In this document: positions 1-9,200 of the stretch, piece after piece
Layout of the letters: each line of letters begins with the position of its first letter
Position numbering within the stretch: the stretch's first letter is position 1
Source of the DNA: Lacibacter luteus
GTDB taxonomy: Bacteria; Bacteroidota; Bacteroidia; Chitinophagales; Chitinophagaceae
Direction: 5' to 3'
NCBI RefSeq assembly: GCF_004118265.1
Contig: NZ_SDHW01000005.1
Coordinates: 1 to 64,000, forward strand
Length of the DNA stretch: 64,000 nucleotides
The notes under the pieces: model-generated
The model's input: the letters and a program-made list of their open reading frames with translations, nothing else
Database searches by the model: none
Told to the model about the DNA's origin: nothing
Made by a program: the position numbers and the translations under genes

Positions 1-88
1 TCACCTCTTCCCATACCGAACAGAGAAGTTAAGCCCCTTATGGCCGATGGTACTGCACTACAATGCGGGAGAGTAGGTAGCTGCCATA
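1..88 (+). rRNA. rrf: 5S ribosomal RNA, 3' part (5' end outside window)
   Basis: The first 88 bases match the conserved 3' three quarters of bacterial 5S rRNA, including the ACCGAACAGAGAAGTTAAG segment and the GGGAGAGTAGGTAGCTGCCA 3' end. The 5' end lies upstream of the window, so an rRNA operon (16S, 23S) probably precedes it on the same strand. A strong hairpin with a T-run follows directly, which fits the end of an rrn transcript. The exact 3' end is uncertain by a few bases. Confidence 0.95.
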
Positions 89-96
89 TTTATTAC

Positions 97-128
97 AAAC
101 CCCTTCAGTTTACTGAAGGGGTTTTTTT
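97..128 (+). terminator. Intrinsic terminator of the rRNA operon
   Basis: A perfect 12-bp stem (AAACCCCTTCAG, 97-108, with CTGAAGGGGTTT, 113-124), a TTTA loop and a continuing T-run follow the 5S rRNA by about ten bases. Confidence 0.9.
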
Positions 129-483
129 ATGCACCTAATCGACAACTGACAAGCACGTTGCCAACAGATTACTTGCACTTGAAACGATTGTGCTGTAGGG
201 TTAACTAAAGAATCTCCTTAAGTGCCATATACTTCAATTAATCAACCTTCCTCTTTGTATTTAATTTGAAATTTTGTGCTGTACTTTATTGAGGTGAGAA
301 CGCTGCGAATAGCTGTTAAAGACTTTCAAGTTATGCCAGGAATAAAAAGGGTATTGTTATAGCGGATGAAATAACGACGCTAGCTAATGAAGCCTATAAA
401 AAATCCCGGCAACGAAAAACGTCTACCGGGAAAAAAATTATAAAGCCTGAACATAGATCGCAAAGGCTAAAAAAGAATAGTCA
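129..483. other. Gene-free stretch between 5S rRNA and the DUF1573 pair
   Basis: About 355 bases without a convincing gene. It holds the minus-strand terminator at 398-431. One plus-strand frame stays open from 320 to 499 and reads like protein (it includes IADEITTLANEAYKKS), but it has no ATG start, follows an in-frame stop and runs through the terminator, so it is at best a decayed fragment. Confidence 0.5.
398..431 (-). terminator. Terminator of the DUF1573 operon
   Basis: TCCCGG (404-409) pairs with CCGGGA (426-431), and an inner ACG pairs with CGT around an A-rich loop. Read on the minus strand the hairpin is followed by six Ts (the A-run 398-403). It lies about 50 bases beyond the stop of the second DUF1573 gene. 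Confidence 0.6.
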
Positions 484-864
484 TTACTGTTGTACCTGAC
501 CTGTAATGGTTAAAACCTGCTCCTGATCTATACCTAAAAACTTAACTCTTACCTGCTTTGTAAAGTTACCAACAGTAGCAGCATTGTAGGTAGCTGTAAT
601 TGTTCCTGTTTTTCCAGGTTTGATCGGTTCTTTAGTATAATCAGATTTTGTACAACCACAACCAGGAGTTACTGTTTCAATAACGATATCTTCTTTACTT
701 GTATTTGTAAATGTAAATGTTGCTGTAACGGGATTGCCAACTTTTGGCTTGCCTAAATCAACTGTTTCGCTTGAAAATTTCAAAATGTCGGTTGGCTTTT
801 TAGCTTGAGATTTTACAGCCGTAAAAGCGAAGATTGCCACGAAAGCAATAATTAAATGTTTCAT
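484..864 (-). CDS. Secreted DUF1573 domain protein (126 aa)
   Basis: A small exported protein with an N-terminal signal peptide (about residues 1-20, ending in KSQA) followed by one DUF1573 domain, an immunoglobulin-like beta-sandwich fold common in Bacteroidota. Family hallmarks are visible: the TFTFTNTSKEDI strand, the PGCGCT motif (Cys69 and Cys71) and the closing ITGQV strand. The molecular role of DUF1573 proteins is not established; the conserved cysteine pair could bind metal or form a disulfide. It lies 19 bases downstream of a longer DUF1573 paralogue on the same strand, so the two are probably co-transcribed, with a hairpin at 398-431 closing the unit. The family call is secure, the function unknown. 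Confidence 0.85.
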   Translation of the reverse strand: MKHLIIAFVAIFAFTAVKSQAKKPTDILKFSSETVDLGKPKVGNPVTATFTFTNTSKEDIVIETVTPGCGCTKSDYTKEPIKPGKTGTITATYNAATVGNFTKQVRVKFLGIDQEQVLTITGQVQQ

Positions 865-883
865 GTATTGTTTCTTTATGGAG

Positions 884-1354
884 TTATTGTTTAAATACGT
901 TTAAAGCTTGGTTTGTTGGGGCCGATTGATCGGGAGTTTTCCAAACTATACCTTTTATCACCAAAACTTTAGTTTGACCACCATTGTAGTAAACAGTTAT
1001 TGTTTTTTCAAACTGTCCTTCTGCTGCAGCGTTGTAACCAACTTTGATCGTTGATTTAGTACCGGGAGCAACTGCAGTTTTATTCCATTCGGGAGTAGTA
1101 CAACCGCAGGAAGCCTGCACGTTATCGAGTTTTAATGAATCCTTACCAATGTTTTCAAAAGTAAAAACGTAGGTAACCGGTTTGCCTTGTGGTATTTTCC
1201 CAAAGTCGTGTGTTGTTTCGGGAAACTTAATTGCTTCTGTTGCAGGGGCAGGTGTTGTAGTACCCGTAGCATGGTTATGGTTATCGTGGTTTTGAGAAAA
1301 ACCTGCAACTGCAAACAAGGCCGCTGCACAAAAGATGGCTATATGTTTTTTCAT
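884..1354 (-). CDS. Secreted DUF1573 domain protein (156 aa)
   Basis: First gene of a two-gene DUF1573 unit. It has a signal peptide (about 1-20), a short linker rich in His, Asn and Thr (about 21-40), then one DUF1573 domain from about residue 42 to 140. The domain shows FPETTHDFGKIPQG at its start, the ASCGCT motif (Cys83 and Cys85) and a final VIKGIV strand. It resembles the downstream gene over the whole domain but is longer at both ends, so the pair probably arose by duplication. The His-rich linker is absent from the partner. Location is presumably periplasmic or surface; no reaction is known for the family. Confidence 0.85.
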   Translation of the reverse strand: MKKHIAIFCAAALFAVAGFSQNHDNHNHATGTTTPAPATEAIKFPETTHDFGKIPQGKPVTYVFTFENIGKDSLKLDNVQASCGCTTPEWNKTAVAPGTKSTIKVGYNAAAEGQFEKTITVYYNGGQTKVLVIKGIVWKTPDQSAPTNQALNVFKQ

Positions 1355-1544
1355 AAAAAATTATCTTACGTAAAAGTAAGTATTAGTAGAGACAGTTAAT
1401 AGTCTTTAAGGGTTGCCTTTCTTAAAATTTTATTAATGGTTGGAAATAAGGCTGATGGGGTGGTTTTTCACAGATGTCTGATTCTTATTCACCTATTGGG
1501 GCTTACGAGTGTTAATGTGGGGACAAAACTGTTATTTTTGCCGA

Positions 1545-3926
1545 ATGGAATCTACCACTAACGATAGCATTCAACTTCAGGAACTCTCTTTTGAGAATTT
1601 TAAACAAGAAGTATTGCAAGATTACCGCATGGCTTGTATAAGCCGTGAAGCCAGTTTGCTTGGGCGTAAAGAAGTACTTACGGGAAAAGCCAAGTTTGGC
1701 ATTTTTGGCGATGGTAAGGAAATACCACAGATAGCGATGGCTAAATTCTTTCGAAAGGGTGATTTTTATAGTGGTTACTATCGTGATCAAACTTTTGCAT
1801 TTGCTACAGGTGTTGCAACAATAAAAGAGTTCTTTGCTCAATTGTACGCTGATCCGGATATAGCAAATGATCCACATAGTGCAGGCAGGCAAATGAATTC
1901 GCATTTTGCTTCAGAATTTGTAGATAAAGATGGCAATGTGCTCGATCTGGTAAATAGAAAAAACCTTACATCGGGTATGGCACCAACTGCAGCGCAAATG
2001 CCACGTTCTGTAGGGTTGGCCTTAGCTTCAAAATTATTTCGGCAATCGGAAGTACTGCAAGAATATACAGACTTATCGCAAAACGGTAGTGAAGTTTGTT
2101 TTGCTACAATTGGTGATGCATCAACAAGTGAAGGTCATTTCTGGGAAACTATCAATGCTGCAGCTGTGCAGCAAATTCCATTAGCTGTTTTTGTTTGGGA
2201 TGATGGTTATGGAATTTCTGTTCCTAAAAAATATCAAACAACAAAAGGTTCTGTTTCAGAAGCGTTGAAAGGGTTTCAGAAAAAAGAAGGAACAAACGGG
2301 ATTGAAATTTATAAAGTAAAGGCCTGGGATTATGCCGGCATGTGTGAAGTGTTTGAAGCAGGTATTGAAAAGATCCGTCAAACACATACTCCGGCTTTGT
2401 TTCATGTAGAAGAGGTTACCCAGCCGCAAGGGCACTCAACTTCGGGTAGCCATGAGCGTTATAAAACAACTGAACGTTTACAGTGGGAACGTGAGTGGGA
2501 TTGCAACAAGAAAATGAAAGAATGGATCATTGAAAACAATCTATGGGATGAAAATGATCTGAATGAAGTTGAACGGGAAGTGAAGAATTTTGTTCGTAGT
2601 GAAAAGAATGCAGCATGGGCCGAATATGAGCAGCCGATTAAAGTTCAGGTGCAGGAAGTAATTGCTGCTTTGCGTGATGTTGCAACAATAGTGAATAAGG
2701 CTGATGAAATGGAAGAAGTGGTACAGGTGCTTGCAACCAACAGAGAGCCCAGCCGCAGAGATATTATGAGCACTTTGTTTAAAGGAATAACAATGAGCGG
2801 TCTGAAACAATCTGCCGCAAATACATTGTACACCCGTTTGCAAAGCGTGAACAAGGCACTTTATAATTCACATCTTTACAACGAAGGCGCCGGGAGTGCA
2901 ATGCTTGTTACAGAAGTAAAAGCTGAGTACAGTGAAGAGCCTGTAGTTTTAAATGGTTACGAGGTGCTTAATCGTTACTTCGATTATTTGTTTGAACAGA
3001 ATCCGAAAGTAGTTGCATTTGGGGAAGACTTAGGTTTTATCGGAGATGTGAACCAAGGCTTTGCTGGGCTGCAATTGAAATACGGTGAAAACAGAATTTT
3101 TGATACGGGTATTCGTGAGTTAACCATCATGGGACAAGGTATCGGTTTGGCAATGCGTGGATTAAAGCCAATTGCTGAAATTCAATACCTCGATTATCTT
3201 GTTTACGGCCTGCAACCATTAACAGACGATGTGGCTACGCTGCAGTTCCGTACTGCAGGCCGACAAAGTGCCCCACTTATTATTCGTTCGAGAGGCCATC
3301 GTTTAGAAGGTATCTGGCATAGCGGTTCTCCAATGGGAATGATCGTAAACAGCTTGCGGGGTATGTATGTTTGTGTGCCACGAAACATGGTGCAGGCTGC
3401 AGGCATGTACAATACTTTACTTGCAAGTAATGAACCGGGGTTGGTTATTGAATGTTTGAATGGTTACCGTTTAAAAGAAAAATTACCTGTCAATCTTTTA
3501 GATTTTACCGTTCCTATGGGAGTGCCTGAAGTAATCAGAGAAGGTACAGACATTACCATTGTTTCATATGGTTCTACGTTGCGCATTATTGCAGAAGCAG
3601 CACAAACGCTGGAAGCAATGAACATCAGTTGTGAAATTATTGATGTGCAAACGTTGTTGCCTTTTGATGTGAATCATGTAATTCTTGAATCGCTTAAGAA
3701 AACAAACCGCATTGTTTTTATTGATGAAGATGTACCCGGCGGGGCTGCGGGTTATATGTTCAATAAAGTAATGGAGGAACAAGGCGGTTATCGTTATCTC
3801 GATGTTGCGCCACGTACCATTACAGGAAAAGCACATCGACCTTCTTACGGCAGCGATGGTGATTACTTCAGCAAACCTAACGTTGAAGAGATCATGACTG
3901 TGTTGCAGGAAATGATGGCGGAATAA
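1545..3926 (+). CDS. Fused E1 alpha/beta subunit, thiamine-dependent 2-oxoacid dehydrogenase
   Basis: A 793-residue fusion of the E1 alpha and beta chains of a 2-oxoacid dehydrogenase complex, probably the branched-chain type, which decarboxylates 2-oxoacids with thiamine diphosphate and acylates the lipoyl E2. The alpha half spans about residues 20-400 and carries the TPP motif beginning GDASTSEGHFW (about 190) and ending VWDDGYGIS (about 217-225), where classical E1 alpha has NN. The beta half spans about 475-793, with VVAFGEDLGFIGD, RELTIMGQGIGLAMRG and the transketolase C-terminal domain. The ATG at 1545 is preferred over an in-frame codon 36 bases upstream because homologous sequence starts after it. 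No E2 or E3 gene lies nearby. The substrate (branched-chain acids or pyruvate) cannot be fixed from sequence alone. Confidence 0.88.
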   Translation: MESTTNDSIQLQELSFENFKQEVLQDYRMACISREASLLGRKEVLTGKAKFGIFGDGKEIPQIAMAKFFRKGDFYSGYYRDQTFAFATGVATIKEFFAQLYADPDIANDPHSAGRQMNSHFASEFVDKDGNVLDLVNRKNLTSGMAPTAAQMPRSVGLALASKLFRQSEVLQEYTDLSQNGSEVCFATIGDASTSEGHFWETINAAAVQQIPLAVFVWDDGYGISVPKKYQTTKGSVSEALKGFQKKEGTNGIEIYKVKAWDYAGMCEVFEAGIEKIRQTHTPALFHVEEVTQPQGHSTSGSHERYKTTERLQWEREWDCNKKMKEWIIENNLWDENDLNEVEREVKNFVRSEKNAAWAEYEQPIKVQVQEVIAALRDVATIVNKADEMEEVVQVLATNREPSRRDIMSTLFKGITMSGLKQSAANTLYTRLQSVNKALYNSHLYNEGAGSAMLVTEVKAEYSEEPVVLNGYEVLNRYFDYLFEQNPKVVAFGEDLGFIGDVNQGFAGLQLKYGENRIFDTGIRELTIMGQGIGLAMRGLKPIAEIQYLDYLVYGLQPLTDDVATLQFRTAGRQSAPLIIRSRGHRLEGIWHSGSPMGMIVNSLRGMYVCVPRNMVQAAGMYNTLLASNEPGLVIECLNGYRLKEKLPVNLLDFTVPMGVPEVIREGTDITIVSYGSTLRIIAEAAQTLEAMNISCEIIDVQTLLPFDVNHVILESLKKTNRIVFIDEDVPGGAAGYMFNKVMEEQGGYRYLDVAPRTITGKAHRPSYGSDGDYFSKPNVEEIMTVLQEMMAE

Positions 3927-3932
3927 GGAAAG

Positions 3933-4032
3933 GTGAATGGTGAATTTGGATCCGTTGTTATTAAATTGTTTCACTTCATTAAACTCTTTAAGTATTTTAG
4001 TTTTCACCATTCACTATTGACTATTCACTACA
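3933..4032. repeat. Heptad-word inverted repeat spanning the gap before the TRIC gene
   Basis: The 106-base gap between two plus-strand genes carries GTGAATGGTGAA (3933-3944) and its exact reverse complement TTCACCATTCAC (4003-4014). The right arm continues as 7-bp words (CCATTCA, CTATTGA, CTATTCA from 4007) up to the next ATG. The 58-base loop and the lack of a T-run argue against an ordinary terminator. It belongs with the similar elements at 25577, 31100, 32204, 34282, 38069, 58593 and 60001. Confidence 0.75.
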
Positions 4033-4635
4033 ATGTCTTTCCTCTCTATCATTGACATACTCGGAACTTTTGCCTTCGCCGTATCCGGAGCGTTCTCTGC
4101 AATGGAGAAAAAACTCGATCCCTTTGGTGTCATCATTTTATCGTTTGTAACAGCCATTGGCGGTGGTACATTGCGTGATGTGTTGATTGGTGACACACCA
4201 GTGGCTTGGTTGCGCAATGGTACTACAACTCTGGTTATTATTGCAGCGGCCATTGTTACCATGTTGTTTGATAAATTTCTGAAAAGGTTTTCCATTACGT
4301 TATTTCTTTTTGATGCATTTGGTCTTGGGTTGTTTACACTTATTGGTGTAGAGAAAGGATTGCAACTGCAGTTTAGTCCGGGTATATGTGTGGCGTTGGG
4401 TACCATTACCGGATCGTTTGGCGGAGTAACCAGAGATGTATTACTTAACAATGTACCGTTGGTTTTCCGTAAAGAGATCTATGCATCTGTTTCTATTCTC
4501 GGCGGATTATTATATTTGTTATTGTTGCGTGTAGATATGCTCTCGCATCTTGCCACCATCATTTCTATTTTATTTATTGTGGCGTTTCGTATTGTTGTTG
4601 TTCGCTATAAGCTGGCCTTACCAAAATTTTATTAA
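4033..4635 (+). CDS. TRIC/UPF0126 family membrane channel protein
   Basis: A 200-residue polytopic membrane protein of the UPF0126 family, the bacterial relatives of trimeric intracellular cation (TRIC) channels. About seven hydrophobic helices are visible. The two glycine-rich family repeats are clear: AIGGGTLRDVLIGDTP (about 41-56) and GSFGGVTRDVLLNNVPLVF (about 127-145), which mark the inverted internal duplication of the fold. Length is normal for the family. Prokaryotic TRICs conduct monovalent cations in structural work; physiological roles are poorly defined, and some relatives have been linked to glycine uptake. The start codon lies directly after a heptad-word repeat, with no obvious ribosome binding site. 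Confidence 0.85.
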   Translation: MSFLSIIDILGTFAFAVSGAFSAMEKKLDPFGVIILSFVTAIGGGTLRDVLIGDTPVAWLRNGTTTLVIIAAAIVTMLFDKFLKRFSITLFLFDAFGLGLFTLIGVEKGLQLQFSPGICVALGTITGSFGGVTRDVLLNNVPLVFRKEIYASVSILGGLLYLLLLRVDMLSHLATIISILFIVAFRIVVVRYKLALPKFY

Positions 4636-4719
4636 GCATTTGCAAGAAATATAGAATCACATGTTTGTGTAAGCAGATCGTTTACATTCCTTTCTTAACT
4701 TCATTCAAAATTCGAAAAG

Positions 4720-5520
4720 ATGAAACTGAGTTTATACCAGGTGGATGCATTTACATCAACATTGTTTAAAGGTAACCCTGCCGCAGTTGTTCCATTGGAA
4801 AAATGGATCGATGATGAATTGATGCAGAAACTTGCCATGGAAAATAATCTTGCTGAAACAGTATTCTTTGTGCCTTCGCAAAAAGAAGGAACCGATTATG
4901 ATATCCGTTGGTTTACGCCGGAGATTGAGATCAATTTATGCGGTCATGCTACATTGGCAAGTGCATTTGTTTTATATACTCAGTTAAATTATTCAAAACC
5001 GTCGATCACTTTTAGTTCAAAGAGTGGGCTGTTGAAAGTAGAAAAGAACGGATCAAACTATGAAATGGATTTTCCTTCGTGGAAACCTGAACGCATCAGT
5101 GATTATCCCGATGGCATGGCAGAAATACTGGGTGTAAAGGAAATACTTGGCGCCTACAGATACCGTGACTTATTAATTGAAGTAGCAACAGAAGAAGAAC
5201 TGGTAAATGCAAAACCTGATTTTACTGCCTTGAAGAAAACAGGGGAGATGGTGATCCTTACTGCAAAAGGAGATACAGTTGATTTTGTCTCCCGTTTTTT
5301 TGCACCATCTGCAGGTATTGATGAAGATCCGGTAACAGGTTCGGCTCATTCACAACTGATTCCTTTCTGGAGTGAAAAACTGGATAAAAAGAAAATGAAT
5401 GCAAAACAATTAAGCAGGCGTGGCGGTGATCTTATTTGCGAACAGAAAAGCGCCGAACGTGTAATGATGGGCGGTGAATGTGTATTTTATATGAAAGGTG
5501 AATTTGACATAGACAATTAG
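4720..5520 (+). CDS. PhzF family isomerase-like protein
   Basis: A 266-residue protein of the PhzF (phenazine biosynthesis-like) family, with a duplicated diaminopimelate-epimerase-type fold. Seen motifs: the opening YQVDAFTSTLFKGNPAAVV, the NNLAETVFF segment with Glu46 at the family catalytic position, RWFTPEIEINLCGHATLASA, and the second-half DEDPVTGSAHSQL. Outside true phenazine clusters, family members have unknown substrates; no phenazine genes are present here, so phenazine synthesis should not be inferred. Its TAG stop overlaps the stop of the convergent LytTR regulator by four bases (5517-5520), leaving no room for a terminator between them. Confidence 0.9.
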   Translation: MKLSLYQVDAFTSTLFKGNPAAVVPLEKWIDDELMQKLAMENNLAETVFFVPSQKEGTDYDIRWFTPEIEINLCGHATLASAFVLYTQLNYSKPSITFSSKSGLLKVEKNGSNYEMDFPSWKPERISDYPDGMAEILGVKEILGAYRYRDLLIEVATEEELVNAKPDFTALKKTGEMVILTAKGDTVDFVSRFFAPSAGIDEDPVTGSAHSQLIPFWSEKLDKKKMNAKQLSRRGGDLICEQKSAERVMMGGECVFYMKGEFDIDN

Positions 5521-6281
5521 AATTTATAATACTCTTTCATTTTTTCGATCAACAGATCTTTTTTTCTCCTGGACACTTCCAACTCGTGTCCATTGGATAG
5601 AATAACTGATCCTCCTTCACCACGAAAATATTCTTTTACATGTTTCAGGTTCACAAGAACTGATTTATGAATACGTACAAAACCTGCGTCCTCTAATAAT
5701 TTTTCATATTCATGCATTGGTTTTGATGTGCACACCATTTTGCTGTTTGAAAAATACAGGTTGGTATAATTGCCCGACGATTCAGCATACAAAATTTCAT
5801 CAAGTTCAATTACCTGGAAACCTTTCAGCGAGGGTATGCAAAGCCTCATCTTTTGTGGCGATTGTTTTTGGGTAAGATTATGAAGAAACGTTTCAATGTT
5901 TTTGTTGCCGGAGTTCTTTTCAATTCTTCGTTTAGCTCTTTCAACCGCATCGATCAGTAAATTATCTTCTACCGGTTTTAATAAATAATCAATGGCGCTG
6001 AAATGGAATGCCTCCACCATATACTGGTTATGTGCTGTAACAAAGATCACTTCAAAATTTTCGCCCTTTAATTCGTTGAGTAATTCAAAGCCACTTTTAA
6101 CAGGCATTGCAATATCAAGGAAAATAAGATCTGGGTTCAAAGCTCTTATGTGTTCAATGGCCTCGTTGGCATCGGTGAAACTTCCACTGACAATAACGTC
6201 GGGGCAATTGATCTGCAATAATTTTTGCATTGAGCTTAAGCCACGTGGCTCATCGTCAATTAAAACTGCTTTCAGGTCCAT
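5517..6281 (-). CDS. LytTR family response regulator
   Basis: A 254-residue two-component response regulator. The receiver domain (about 1-115) shows the acidic pair Asp9-Asp10, the phosphoacceptor Asp56 in LIFLDIAMP, Thr82 and Lys102 in YLLKPVED. A LytTR DNA-binding domain follows from about 148 to 250, with ILYAESSGNYTNLYF and VRIHKSVLVNLKHV. LytTR proteins bind tandem imperfect repeats near promoters and usually activate transcription. Its start overlaps the end of the sensor kinase gene by ten bases (6272-6281), so the two are translationally coupled and form one system. Targets are unknown; the PhzF/TRIC genes point toward it and are not an obvious regulon. Confidence 0.92.
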   Translation of the reverse strand: MDLKAVLIDDEPRGLSSMQKLLQINCPDVIVSGSFTDANEAIEHIRALNPDLIFLDIAMPVKSGFELLNELKGENFEVIFVTAHNQYMVEAFHFSAIDYLLKPVEDNLLIDAVERAKRRIEKNSGNKNIETFLHNLTQKQSPQKMRLCIPSLKGFQVIELDEILYAESSGNYTNLYFSNSKMVCTSKPMHEYEKLLEDAGFVRIHKSVLVNLKHVKEYFRGEGGSVILSNGHELEVSRRKKDLLIEKMKEYYKF

Positions 6282-9200
6282 AGGTGTTCATTTGTTTTTA
6301 TAGGTAAACGAAGCGTTACAATTGTTCCTGTTTCGTTTGCCTGTGATAAAGTTAATTTGTCCTGTATTTGAATAGCACTGTGCAGATTGTATTTTTCATT
6401 TAGTAATGCAATGCGTTGTTTAATATTATCAATTCCTACAGACGGTTCATGTGCAATGTCTTTTTTCCTTTTCAATGATTCTTCAATTCCAATTCCATCA
6501 TCTTCAACAATACAGATCAATTGGTTCCCCTCCTGTTTAAAGCTTATGTGGATGTTCATGTCCCCTTTTTGTGCAGAGCCATGCCAGATCGCATTTTCAA
6601 TAAACGGCTGTATAAGCATTGGAGGAACCATGATGTCGTTTGTATTCAGGTCTTTTGCTACATCTATCTTATAAGTAAATTGATTGTTTCTGATGCTCTC
6701 CATTTCAATATACCTTTCTAAATAATCTACAGTATCAGCTAAACTCACAAATTGTTTCGATGAATGATTTAAAGTGATGCGGATAAGCCTTGCAAACTTG
6801 CTTAAATAGAGAGAGGCTTGTTCGTTTTCATTATTTAAAATCATTTCACGGATACTGTTGAGGCAATTAAAAATGAAGTGCGGATTCATTTGTGCATGCA
6901 ATGCCTTCATTTCAGTTTGCGTAAGTTGCTTATCGATATTTGCCTGCCTGTTTATTTGATTTACTCTTCTACGATACATCATCACAATCAATAAAATGAC
7001 AGCAGCGAAAGCTGGAAGTAAAAAATAGAGTGATCTCCAGAATGGAGGTTTGATCTGCAGCTGAATGGTTTGAGTTTGTGCAGGCCAGCGATTGTTGACA
7101 GAATACATTTTCATTTCTATGCGATGAGTTCCCGGAGGTAATTTGCTTAATACAACAACGTTTTTTGTATTTAACTCATACCAGGTCTCATTTTTTTCAC
7201 CCAGTAATCGATAAGCAAAACGGTTTTCTTCTGGGTCGGTGAAATTGATGGCATTTAAAGTAAGCTCCACATTATTCTTTGAATAGGGAAGTATGATCTT
7301 GTTGTTTTGTGATTGATCGTTTCCCATTACTTCCACTGAAAAATTGGGAATTACTTTTTCTGAAAACCTTGCATCAGGCACAAACGAGATCAGGTATTTA
7401 CCTGCACCAAAATAAAAACGATTTCGCTGTGCATCATAAAAGCTTCCATTTCTTGGCGAAGTAACAACTGCAGAAGGCAACCCGTCGGAATAATTGAATT
7501 GCTTAATGGAATGATCTTTTATATTAAAAGCAGAAATGCCATTTGCCATACCCAGCCAGATGTGATCGTTAATAATATCTGAACTGGTAACAGAATGCCC
7601 ATCGATCATACTGTTCTCTGCAACCCGCAAATACATTTTGTTTTCGTTACAGTTGTATTGAATAATTTCATTGTCATAAGAAGCTAGCCATAAATTATTA
7701 TCATCATCACAATCGAGCAACCGCATGTAATTGGTGACTGTTTTAATAACTGTGGGATAAGGTATCAGTGTATCAATGATATTTTTTTTCCGGTTCCAGC
7801 GGCAAAGACCGTCGCCTGCAATCCATACATTCCTGCTTTTATCTTCCTCCATGCTAAAACAAAAAGTAATCTTCAGTAATGCACTGTTTGAGTAATCGTA
7901 AAATCTGTTCTCCGAATGTTTGTATAATAGAAGACTATTCAGCTTGCCGAACGATAACCACAGATCACCTTCGGAATCTTTTAAAAAGCTTCTTGTTTTG
8001 GTGTTGTAAAACCATTCAGGTTGACCGGGTATTTTTAATAGGCCATGTGTATAATTATTTTTGTTGAACCAAAGAATACCTTTTGCAGTTCCCAACCATA
8101 GCGTGTCTTTATTGAATTGGAAAATAAAGTTCAGGCTATTACTTCCGCTTCCATGACTTGAGAGATCAACAATGCGTTCTATTTTTTTGTTTTCACCATT
8201 TAATACCACTAGTCCACCTTCGTTTCTTAAACCTGCGAATATTTTATCCTGCGAAATAAAAACACTTTGAATGCCGGTGTTTACAATAGTTGGAAGTTGT
8301 TGAGAAAGATCCTCATCATCAAAAAATGTGTTCCTGATATTTTGCTTGTAAAGCCCGTCATTTGTACCGATCCATAAACGGCCGTCTTTATCAGCGAAAA
8401 CCGAGGTGCAATACTTACTTGCAAAATATTTAAGCCCATCGCAATTCCAGTTTTTATTCTTTACTGAAGAATGAAGCAGGTAGAATCCACCAACTTTACT
8501 TGTAAGAGCGGCAATACTGTCATTAATAAAAATGAGTTTGCTGTACCAATCAAGATCAGGAATTATATGCTTTGGTATTGGGTATGATGCATAATGCCCT
8601 GATATAAGATTATATATTTCAAGCGCATCTTTTGTTGAAGCCGGAGTAATCAACTGATCGTTTCCACCATAAAAAGAAATTCGTTCCTCGTCAATTTTAA
8701 AATTCACCAACCGCTTAAGATCAGGTTGATTCCTGAACGAATGAGCTTCAATTTTTTTTGTCTTGTAATTATAGAACGAGCCGGCTAAATTGTTTTCCTG
8801 GAATATCCTTCCATCACTCAACTGCGCCAGCCAATTACCAAACCATAATTCTTTGGTACCAGCATCCTGCGGAGAAAAATGATCGTACTTCGAAATGAGT
8901 TTACCTTGGTCATTAAAAATGTACAAACCTGTTTTTGTTGATAGAACGTAATTGCCGTTACGATCTCTTACTGTTTGCCATACCTGGTTCGACCAGAAAA
9001 AGATATTGGAATCGGCCGGTACAGTAAATGAACTTAGTTTTCTTGTAAGTGTATTGTATGAAAAAGCACCTACTGCTGTAGAGCCGAGTATTTCATAGTT
9101 TTGTCTTGCCAGGTTTAGAATATCGTTTTCCGGTAATCGAAAATTCTCCGAGCTTTTAAAAAAATTACTGAATGACCTTCCGTCGAAACGGTTAAGTCCT

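Noticed and set aside
320-499. Plus-strand open frame reading like protein near the 5S rRNA
   Set aside because: No ATG, an in-frame stop just before it, and it runs through a terminator hairpin into the DUF1573 gene; at best a decayed fragment.
3933-4032. Word arrays read as CRISPR repeats
   Set aside because: Words are 7-8 bases without spacers of constant length, each element has a different vocabulary, and no cas genes are present.
4720-5520. Phenazine biosynthesis cluster based on the PhzF homologue
   Set aside because: No other phz genes are present, and PhzF relatives are widespread without phenazine synthesis.
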